NCBI GenBank assembly: GCA_024641005.1
Contig: JAHEDX010000014.1
Location: 3,964-64,154 of the forward strand
Length of the DNA: 60,191 nt
DNA from: Acidimicrobiaceae bacterium
GTDB taxonomy: Bacteria; Actinomycetota; Acidimicrobiia; Acidimicrobiales; Ilumatobacteraceae
Reading direction: 5' to 3'
Shown here piece after piece: positions 33,467 to 39,492 of this stretch (positions are counted from its first letter, which is position 1; the number at the start of each line of letters is the position of its first letter). Under the pieces are notes generated by a model. The model ran no database searches. It was not told the origin of the DNA and worked only from the letters and a program-made list of their open reading frames with translations. Position numbers and translations under genes: made by a program.

Positions 33467-34501
33467 GTGACCTTCGGATACCTCGCCATCGATCTCGGCC
33501 CGAGTCGGCTGGCGGCAGGGGTGCTCGACGGTGACGGCAACGTGGTGGTGCGCGATCGTCTCACGACACCGGCGCGCAATGTGTGGCCGAGCCTGACCCA
33601 GTTGGTGAAGCGGGTGTTGGCGGCGAACTCGGGCGATGTCGTGCCCGCCGCGGTGGGCGTGACATGCCCCGGCCCGATCGACCGAGGTACCGGCGCCATG
33701 AAGCCGGTGGGGATGCCGATGTGGCACGACTTTCCGATTCGCAGGGAACTGGCAGAAGTGACCGGTCTACCCGTCAGTGTCGACACCTCGGGCAGAGGCT
33801 TGGCGCTCGCCGAGCTGTGGTGTGGCGAATCGGCGGGCCTTGCGCCGGACCGGCAGCAACTGGCCACCTTGGTGCTCGGCGACGACGTCGATGGTGCACT
33901 CGTCGTGAACGGGCGGCTGGCGCAAGGGCTCACGGGAAACCTCGGCCAGTTCGGACACCTGATCGTCGAACCCGGTGGCGCCGAGTGCGCATGCGGTGCG
34001 GTGGGCTGTTTGACGGTGTACGCGGGGGCGAGGGGAATCGAGGCCAGCACGGGCCGCGACCTGCGGCGAACCCCGCCGGCGATCATCGAGCGCACCGGCA
34101 TCATGGTTGCTCGTGCTTGCGCCTCGATCGCCGCCATGCTCGATGTCGCCGACATCGTCATCGGTGGGGTGGTCCCGTCGGTCTTCGGCGCCCCTTTCTT
34201 CGATGCGTTGGCCAAAGAGTTCGACCAGCGGTCCGGTCTGGGCCATCTCGCTTCGCTTCGGGTGCGCGACACCAGCGTTGGTCGTGTCGGGCCGCTGGTC
34301 GCGGCTGCAGCGGTCGCGAGGCACGCCGAGGCAGACCGTTCACCCGAGGAGATCGCGTCCGCCGCGGCCCAGATGCGGGCGTCTCACAAGCCGCCGCCCG
34401 TGACGCCGCCATCGACGCCGCCGGTGACGTCTGCAGGTGTACCGGATCGCGAGGTCGGCGGGGCCGGCACGGGCGCGGTCGACGGTTCTACCCGTCGGTA
34501 A
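33467..34501 (+). CDS. ROK-fold protein with degenerate catalytic motifs (probable pseudokinase)
   Basis: A 344-aa protein with the ROK (repressor/ORF/sugar kinase) fold and no helix-turn-helix domain. The zinc motif CACGAVGC (174-181) is intact. The kinase motifs are not: the phosphate-1 loop reads IDLGPSRLA instead of IDxGGTKxA; the catalytic ND of VENDANAAALAE is VDTSGRGLALAE (Ser108 at the base position); the phosphate-2 loop is LGDDVDGA instead of LGTGIGGG; and ExGH is QFGH. The C-terminus has an added Pro/Ala/Gly-rich tail of about 45 residues. A sugar- or ligand-binding role without phosphorylation is inferred. GTG 33467 follows a -10-like box; ATG 33404 and GTG 33461 are alternatives. 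Confidence 0.8.
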   Translation: MTFGYLAIDLGPSRLAAGVLDGDGNVVVRDRLTTPARNVWPSLTQLVKRVLAANSGDVVPAAVGVTCPGPIDRGTGAMKPVGMPMWHDFPIRRELAEVTGLPVSVDTSGRGLALAELWCGESAGLAPDRQQLATLVLGDDVDGALVVNGRLAQGLTGNLGQFGHLIVEPGGAECACGAVGCLTVYAGARGIEASTGRDLRRTPPAIIERTGIMVARACASIAAMLDVADIVIGGVVPSVFGAPFFDALAKEFDQRSGLGHLASLRVRDTSVGRVGPLVAAAAVARHAEADRSPEEIASAAAQMRASHKPPPVTPPSTPPVTSAGVPDREVGGAGTGAVDGSTRR

Positions 34502-34523
34502 CCTGGCCTGTAAGGTCACGTGA

Positions 34524-35744
34524 ATGCAGCCGACCTACTCAGCAGATGCCGAGGCCTACCGCCAGAAGGTGCAGGCGTTCCTCGCCGAGAAGCTCCCCGC
34601 TCGTTGGGGAGGTATCGGCCAGCTCGAGGGAGACGCTCTGCACAACTTCGTCACCGACTGGCGGGGCACGCTCTACGAAGCGGGCTATCTCGCCCCCGGA
34701 TGGCCCGTCGAGTACGGCGGCGCAGGACTGTCGCCGCTCGAGCAGGTCATCCTGTCCGAGGAGTTCACGAAGGCTGGCGTTCCCAGCGGTGGCCCCAACG
34801 ACGTGTTCGGCATCCAGATGCTCGGCAACACGTTGCTGTTGCAGGGCAGCGACGAGCAGAAGGCGCACTACCTGCCTCGTATCTTGTCGGGGGCGGACAC
34901 GTGGTGCCAGGGATACAGCGAGCCCAACGCCGGGTCCGATCTGTCGAACGTGGGCCTCAAGGCCGATCTCGACGGAGATCAATGGGTGTTGAACGGTCAG
35001 AAGATCTGGACCTCCGCGGGGCACCTTGCCGATCACATCTTCACCCTGGCCCGGACCGATCCCGACGCCCCGAAGCACAAGGGCATCTCGTTCCTGCTCG
35101 TCGACATGCGTCAACCCGGCATCGAGGTGCGCCCGATCAAGATGATCTCGGGCGAGAGCGAGTTCAACGAGGTGTTCTACACCGACGCGACCTGCCCGAA
35201 GGAGAACGTGGTCGGCGGAGTGAACGACGGTTGGCGGGTCGCCATGACCTTGCTGGGATTCGAACGGGGCGAGGCCGCCGCGACGATGCCGATCCGGTTC
35301 CAGGCCGAGGTCGACCGGCTGTTCCTGCTGGCCAAAGAGCGCGGCGTCACCGAGGATCCCATCGTTCGCCAGAAGCTGGCGTGGGCCTACTCGAAGGTTC
35401 AGATCATGCGGTACAACGGCATGCGGGTGCTGACGCGCTTCGTGCAGGGGCATCATCCCGGACCCGATGCGGCGATCTCCAAGCTGTATTGGAGCGAGTA
35501 CCACCAGATCGTGACCGAACTCGGTGTCGACATCCTGGGCGCCGACGCGATGACACCCACCGGTCGCGGCCCGTCGTCGGCATTCCAAACCGATGACGCC
35601 GGCGCGCCGAATTCCTCGGCCTCGTGGGTGAACACGTTCATGAACGCGCGGGCCGGCACGATCTACGCCGGCTCGTCGCAGGTGCAACGCAACATCATGG
35701 GTGAGATGGTGCTCGGCCTGCCGAAGGAACCTCGTCCGAAATGA
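34524..35744 (+). CDS. Acyl-CoA dehydrogenase (FadE-type)
   Basis: A 406-aa acyl-CoA dehydrogenase of the actinobacterial FadE type, some of which act on sterol side chains. Signatures are YSEPNAGSDLSNVG, WVLNGQKIWTSAGHLAD and GTIYAGSSQVQRNIMGEMVLGLP. The equivalent of the C-terminal catalytic Glu in YEGTSxIQR is Ala here, so this enzyme would need a base elsewhere or act as half of a heterotetramer, as known for sterol-degrading FadE pairs. TAAGGT (34511-34516) ends 7 nt before the ATG: probably leaderless. Partner and substrate are not defined in this window. Confidence 0.9.
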   Translation: MQPTYSADAEAYRQKVQAFLAEKLPARWGGIGQLEGDALHNFVTDWRGTLYEAGYLAPGWPVEYGGAGLSPLEQVILSEEFTKAGVPSGGPNDVFGIQMLGNTLLLQGSDEQKAHYLPRILSGADTWCQGYSEPNAGSDLSNVGLKADLDGDQWVLNGQKIWTSAGHLADHIFTLARTDPDAPKHKGISFLLVDMRQPGIEVRPIKMISGESEFNEVFYTDATCPKENVVGGVNDGWRVAMTLLGFERGEAAATMPIRFQAEVDRLFLLAKERGVTEDPIVRQKLAWAYSKVQIMRYNGMRVLTRFVQGHHPGPDAAISKLYWSEYHQIVTELGVDILGADAMTPTGRGPSSAFQTDDAGAPNSSASWVNTFMNARAGTIYAGSSQVQRNIMGEMVLGLPKEPRPK

Positions 35745-35794
35745 CCGAGCGGAGCTGAAGCGAGCGTGGCACGTCGTCGAGGAAACGAGGCGAG

Positions 35795-36046
35795 ATGATC
35801 AGGGTCGTGATCGCCGTTGCCGGTCGCCCGTCGTTGTGGATCACCGCGGTGCGCCAGGCCCGCCGAACAGCCACGCCAGGTTGGTGGCATCGAAGGCCAT
35901 TCCTCCCGGTGCCTTCGGGTGACTATCTGCGGTTTCGAATGCTGACCCAATACGGAGACGCCGATCGAGCACCAGATCCCCGAGATGTGCTGAACTATCT
36001 CCTGTGGTGCCGGGAATGGGATCACTCGAGGGTGAGAACGGGCTGA
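35795..36046 (+). CDS. Small conserved-looking basic protein, unknown function
   Basis: An 83-aa protein with a good Shine-Dalgarno (GAGGCGAG) directly before the ATG. It has a hydrophobic N-terminus, then the aromatic/basic stretch PGWWHRRPFLPVPSGDYLRFRM, then an acidic-to-aromatic end with DVLNYLLWCREWD. I recall similar short proteins (RP.LW..A.RQ...PGWW.R.PFLP.P...YLRFR......G....DV..YL.WCR.W) in other actinobacteria, but have not verified this. It has no signal peptide or clear membrane helix. It sits between an acyl-CoA dehydrogenase and an HNH endonuclease and is the only supportable gene in the 370 bp between them. Confidence 0.65.
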   Translation: MIRVVIAVAGRPSLWITAVRQARRTATPGWWHRRPFLPVPSGDYLRFRMLTQYGDADRAPDPRDVLNYLLWCREWDHSRVRTG

Positions 36047-36114
36047 TCGTGGCCATGTCGCAACCTTCAGGGGCGACAGCCATGCCGGCGCGACCATCCG
36101 AGGCTCGCTGAGTC

Positions 36115-36612
36115 GTGCGGCGGGCCCTCGTACTCAATGCGAGTTACGAGCCGCTCAGCATCGTGTCGTCCCGGCGGGCGATCTGTCTGCTGATCGCCGA
36201 AAAGGCCGAACTGGTCGAGGCCGACGACGCTCTGGTGCGATCCGCGACGCTCACGATGGCCAGCCCGGCCGTGATTCGGTTGAGGTACATGGTCAAGGCG
36301 CCTCGGCGCCGGATTGCAGCGGTATCGCGACGGGCCGTCTTCGCCCGCGACGACTATCGCTGCCAGTACTGCGGAAGCCGTGCCGATTCGATCGATCACA
36401 TCGTGCCGCGTTCGCGCGGCGGGCGCGACGTCTGGGACAACCTGGCAGCAGCGTGCCGTCCGTGCAACAGCGCAAAGCGAGACCGAACACCCGACGAGGC
36501 CGGCATGCGATTGATCCGGCCCTGCCGTGCACCGCGGGCGACCGCATGGATCGTGGTGGGCGGCAGCTTCGTCCCCGATACCTGGAAGCCGTATCTGGCG
36601 ATCGCCGGCTGA
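36115..36612 (+). CDS. HNH endonuclease family protein
   Basis: A 165-aa HNH nuclease. The domain at about 80-125 has the zinc pairs CQYCG and CRPCN and the catalytic core SIDHIVPRSRGGRDVWDNLAAAC. The N-terminal part (VLNASYEPLSIVSSRRAICLL) is typical of a widespread stand-alone actinobacterial and cyanobacterial group of housekeeping-like HNH proteins, often not linked to mobile DNA. The GTG at 36115 fits this N-terminus exactly. No restriction-modification or phage gene lies nearby, so a repair or RNA-related role is possible; this is open. Confidence 0.9.
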   Translation: MRRALVLNASYEPLSIVSSRRAICLLIAEKAELVEADDALVRSATLTMASPAVIRLRYMVKAPRRRIAAVSRRAVFARDDYRCQYCGSRADSIDHIVPRSRGGRDVWDNLAAACRPCNSAKRDRTPDEAGMRLIRPCRAPRATAWIVVGGSFVPDTWKPYLAIAG

Positions 36613-36689
36613 CCGCCTGGGGATGGTCCGTTTCGGCGAGCAGGGGTGCCGCAGGCTTGTCCCGGGTGTGGGGTGGGTAGCGTTGCGTC

Positions 36690-37406
36690 GTGGTCGAGGT
36701 GGTCCGTCAGCGGGGGAGTGCCGCCGAGTTGCACTCGCTCGATCCGTTCTCACTCTCCGGTGGTCCGGGGCAGCGCTCGGCGCCGGAGCCTCAGGTGTGG
36801 TGGTGCGATGTCAACGATGCATCGATCATCCTCGGCTCGCGTCAATCGCTCGGCATGGTCGACCCGGTGGCCGCCGCGTCAGCCGGCCTGGATGTGGTCA
36901 GGCGACGGTCCGGTGGCGGCGCGCTGATCGTGCGCCCCGAGGCGATCGTCTGGATCGACGTCGTCCTGCCTCACGGCTTCGCTCCCGGTGACGTTCGGGC
37001 ATCGATGGTGTGGGTCGGTGAACGTTGGTCGGCAGCGGTGGCGCCGTTCACGACGTCGGCTGTGGACGGGGATCCCATCGGCCCCGATCGACGCCTGACC
37101 GTCCACCGTGGCGGGATGGTCGACACCGCTTGGTCGCGTCTCGTCTGTTTCGCCGGCCTCGGGCCGGGGGAGGTGTCGCTCGGGGGGCGCAAGCTCGTCG
37201 GGCTCAGCCAACGGCGGACGCGGCTCGGTATACGGGTGCAGGGCTTGGTGTATCGAGCGCCGGTGACCAGCGAGCTCGCTCGGCTGTTCGTCGGTGATCT
37301 GCCCCCGGTCGATCTGGTCGAGCCCGCCACGTTGCCGATGCTCGATGCCGAAGCGGTCGCTGTTGCGCTCGCGGCCGAGCTCTCCTCCGAGCTGCATGCT
37401 GGTTGA
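36690..37406 (+). CDS. Lipoate-protein ligase A-like / biotin-lipoate ligase-fold protein
   Basis: A 238-aa protein of the BPL/LplA/LipB fold. It keeps VVRRRSGGGALIV, the LplA RRxSGGGAV substrate loop, and GGRKLVGLSQRRTR, with the conserved Lys of the KxxG motif. It lacks the C-terminal accessory domain of bifunctional LplA, so it may be a lipoyl or octanoyl transferase-like enzyme, or an atypical ligase. The substrate protein is unknown. TAGCGT (36678-36683) ends 6 nt before the GTG, so the mRNA is probably leaderless. Transcription likely ends at the hairpin on its stop codon. Confidence 0.8.
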   Translation: MVEVVRQRGSAAELHSLDPFSLSGGPGQRSAPEPQVWWCDVNDASIILGSRQSLGMVDPVAAASAGLDVVRRRSGGGALIVRPEAIVWIDVVLPHGFAPGDVRASMVWVGERWSAAVAPFTTSAVDGDPIGPDRRLTVHRGGMVDTAWSRLVCFAGLGPGEVSLGGRKLVGLSQRRTRLGIRVQGLVYRAPVTSELARLFVGDLPPVDLVEPATLPMLDAEAVAVALAAELSSELHAG

Positions 37407-37426
37407 TTCGCGCGTAACGCGCGAAT
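37406..37426. terminator. Perfect hairpin at the end of the lipoate-ligase-like gene
   Basis: ATTCGCGCG and CGCGCGAAT pair over 9 bp with a TAA loop. It begins on the last base of the stop codon and isolates the dcw promoter region from upstream transcription. No T-tract follows. Confidence 0.6.
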
Positions 37427-37473
37427 GCCCGAGCACCACCACTGACCGGATCATCGCCATCCTCGTGTCCATT

Positions 37474-37508
37474 TGGGGAAATATGGGGGCAAATGGGGCG
37501 AAATGGTT
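37474..37508 (+). promoter_or_regulatory. MraZ-binding direct repeats upstream of mraZ
   Basis: TGGGG occurs at 37474, 37484 and 37494, exactly 10 bp apart, with a fourth degenerate copy TGGTT at 37504. TGGGN repeats with 5-bp spacers are the known operator of the MraZ regulator, whose gene follows. The fourth copy overlaps the -35 box. The position implies autoregulation of the dcw operon by MraZ. Confidence 0.85.
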
Positions 37509-37536
37509 GATATTGGAGAGCGGGATCGACCATACT
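37507..37536 (+). promoter_or_regulatory. Predicted housekeeping promoter of the mraZ/dcw operon
   Basis: TTGATA (37507-37512) and CATACT (37531-37536) are separated by 18 bp, a good match to a main-sigma-factor promoter. The start site would be near 37543, leaving a leader of about 85 nt. That leader has a small hairpin (CACCA/TGGTG, 37572-37585) and a GGAAGG ribosome-binding site 12 nt before the mraZ GTG. Confidence 0.65.
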
Positions 37537-37628
37537 TGCCGATCACGAGGACGCACCCGCCGTTCTCGTGTCACCACTCGTGGTGGCGAGGCAGGCAGTG
37601 GGATTGATCCGGAAGGTCTGGCACGAAC

Positions 37629-38063
37629 GTGTTCGTCGGTGAATACGACCGCAGCGTCGACGGCAACGGCCGTTTGGCGTTGCCCGCCGACTTCCGTGAG
37701 GATCTCGGCGCACGCTGCTACGTGCGTTGCCACCCGGAGGGATTCGTCTCGATCACGTCCGTTGCGCAGTTCGAGACGGAGGTTGCCGAGCTGCAGGAAC
37801 GAGTCCGACGCGGAGAAGCCCCTGAATCCGCGCTGCGAGCCTTCGGCGTCAGCTCATCGGTGTCGTCGATCGACAAGCAGGGCCGGATCACGCTCGACGA
37901 GGTGTCACGTCAACACGCCGGTATCACCTCCAGCGGGCAAGCGGTGATAGCCGGCGCTCTCAACAAGCTCGAGGTGTGGCGGCCGTCGCGCTACCAGCGG
38001 ATCCGCACCGAGGACGTCATCGTGCAGCCCGGTCGCGTCTGGAACGACGAGGAGGACTCGTGA
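37629..38063 (+). CDS. mraZ: Transcriptional regulator MraZ
   Basis: A 144-aa DNA-binding regulator with two AbrB-like MraZ repeats. It starts MFVGEYDRSVDGNGRLALPADFRE and the second repeat contains SSIDKQGRITLDEVSRQHAGI. MraZ forms a ring of subunits that binds the TGGGN repeats found upstream and controls the dcw operon. It is the first gene of the operon, and its TGA overlaps the GTG of rsmH. GTG 37629 is the only start that fits the conserved N-terminus. Confidence 0.96.
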   Translation: MFVGEYDRSVDGNGRLALPADFREDLGARCYVRCHPEGFVSITSVAQFETEVAELQERVRRGEAPESALRAFGVSSSVSSIDKQGRITLDEVSRQHAGITSSGQAVIAGALNKLEVWRPSRYQRIRTEDVIVQPGRVWNDEEDS

Positions 38064-39016
38064 CCGACGCAGCCTTCTCTCATGACCCGGTGATGAAGGA
38101 CGAGATCGTCGACACGTTCCGCTCGGTGCCCGCCGGTGTGATCGTCGACGCGACCCTGGGCGGCGGTGGCCACAGCGAGGCGATCCTCGAGGCCCGTCAC
38201 GACGTCAGCATTCTGGGTCTCGACCGCGATGCGGACGCGCTGGCGGCGGCAACGTCGCGCCTCGATCGATTCGGAGACCGTGTGATGACCCACCGATGCC
38301 GCTTCGATGATCTCGATCAAGCGATGGCTGCGCACTCGATCGAACAGCTGAGCGGCGCGCTCTTCGACCTCGGCGTCTCGTCACCCCAGCTCGATCGAGC
38401 CGAGCGAGGCTTCTCGTACCGCAACGACGGCCCGCTCGACATGAGAATGGACGGCGACGCTCCTTGGTCGGCAGACGATGTCGTCAACGGATATGCCGAG
38501 CAACAGTTGGCCCACATCATCCGCCGCTACGGCGATGAGCGTTTCGCCTCACGTATCGCCAGGGCGATCGTCGCCGCCAGGCCCGTCGAGTCCACGACCC
38601 GGCTCGCCGAAATCGTCACGAGTGCGATCCCGGCCCCGGCTCGCCGCACGGGTGGCCACCCGGCCAAGCGAACGTTCCAGGCAATCAGGATCGAAGTCAA
38701 CGGCGAACTGGACGCGTTGCCCGAAGCGATCGACAAGGCGATCGATGCTCTGGCCCCAGGGGGGCGGCTGGCGGTGCTGGCATACCACTCGGGCGAAGAC
38801 AGGATCGTCAAGGACCGGATCCGTCGCGCAGAGACCGGTGGCTGTGAATGCCCACCCGAACTGCCCTGCGTGTGTGGAGCGGTGCAGACCGTCCGCATCG
38901 TTCGGGGCGTCGCGAAACGGCCATCCAACGACGAGAGCGAACGCAATCGGCGCGCGGCGTCGGCCCGCTTCCGGGTCGCCGAGAAAATCGAACCGACCGA
39001 ATCGAGGACGCGCTGA
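38060..39016 (+). CDS. rsmH: 16S rRNA (cytosine1402-N4)-methyltransferase RsmH
   Basis: A 318-aa SAM-dependent methyltransferase that modifies C1402 of 16S rRNA. Family motifs are HDPVMKDEIVDTF, the SAM loop VDATLGGGGHSEAIL, DLGVSSPQLD, RGFSYRNDGPLDMRM, RTFQAIRIEVNGEL and LAYHSGEDRIVK. Near the C-terminus, CECPPELPCVCG provides a Cys cluster. It overlaps mraZ by 4 nt (GTGA) and the ftsL-like gene by 1 nt (TGATG). Confidence 0.97.
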   Translation: MTDAAFSHDPVMKDEIVDTFRSVPAGVIVDATLGGGGHSEAILEARHDVSILGLDRDADALAAATSRLDRFGDRVMTHRCRFDDLDQAMAAHSIEQLSGALFDLGVSSPQLDRAERGFSYRNDGPLDMRMDGDAPWSADDVVNGYAEQQLAHIIRRYGDERFASRIARAIVAARPVESTTRLAEIVTSAIPAPARRTGGHPAKRTFQAIRIEVNGELDALPEAIDKAIDALAPGGRLAVLAYHSGEDRIVKDRIRRAETGGCECPPELPCVCGAVQTVRIVRGVAKRPSNDESERNRRAASARFRVAEKIEPTESRTR

Positions 39017-39492
39017 TGGCCATCCCGCTGAGACACGTCGCAGCGACACGACCTCTCTCGATCCGTCCGAACCGGCTCGCGGTGGTGCCGGGCCGACGCC
39101 GCGTGGCCCGCTTCGCGATCGGATTGACGGTGTTGGTCTCGGGCGTGATGATGGGAGCCGTCTACCTGCACACTCGCATCGCCGAACGTCAACTCGAGAT
39201 CGACGGATTCGAGCGCTCGGTTCGCCAGGCGCAGGAGGACTTCGACCTGCTTCGAGCGCAGCGTGCGGATCTACGCTCGCTCACGCGGTTGTCCGGCGAG
39301 GCGCTCGCGCTGGGCATGCGCCCAGGCGACGAGAGCGAGTTCATCACCGTCGATCCGATGGTGCTCGCAGTCACCATCGCGCGCACCGGTGAGGTGCCCA
39401 TCGACGACGAGATCGTCGTCGGCTCCACCGCTCGGCTCGAACCGCTCGACCAGTTCCGCTTGGTCAAGGCAGTCAGCGCCGAAGCGCCGTGA
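39016..39492 (+). CDS. FtsL-like cell division membrane protein
   Basis: A 158-aa bitopic protein with a basic cytoplasmic N-terminus of about 35 residues, one membrane segment (FAIGLTVLVSGVMMGAVYLHT) and a periplasmic-side coiled coil (RQLEIDGFERSVRQAQEDFDLLRAQRADL), the build of FtsL, which joins FtsQ and DivIC/FtsB to activate FtsW-FtsI. Sequence similarity is low, as usual in this family, so the name rests on topology and position between rsmH and ftsI. GTGA overlap with ftsI. Confidence 0.75.
   Translation: MAIPLRHVAATRPLSIRPNRLAVVPGRRRVARFAIGLTVLVSGVMMGAVYLHTRIAERQLEIDGFERSVRQAQEDFDLLRAQRADLRSLTRLSGEALALGMRPGDESEFITVDPMVLAVTIARTGEVPIDDEIVVGSTARLEPLDQFRLVKAVSAEAP

Noticed and set aside
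35663..36097. A 144-codon minus-strand frame in the gap after the acyl-CoA dehydrogenase
   Set aside because: It overlaps the end of the dehydrogenase and the small plus-strand gene at 35795, and its composition looks non-coding.
36115..36612. HNH nuclease as part of a homing or phage-defence element
   Set aside because: No intein, intron, methylase or phage gene nearby, no repeats, and base composition like its neighbours.
37474..37508. 10-bp phased repeats as replication iterons
   Set aside because: TGGGN spacing and position before mraZ match the MraZ operator; no replication genes nearby.
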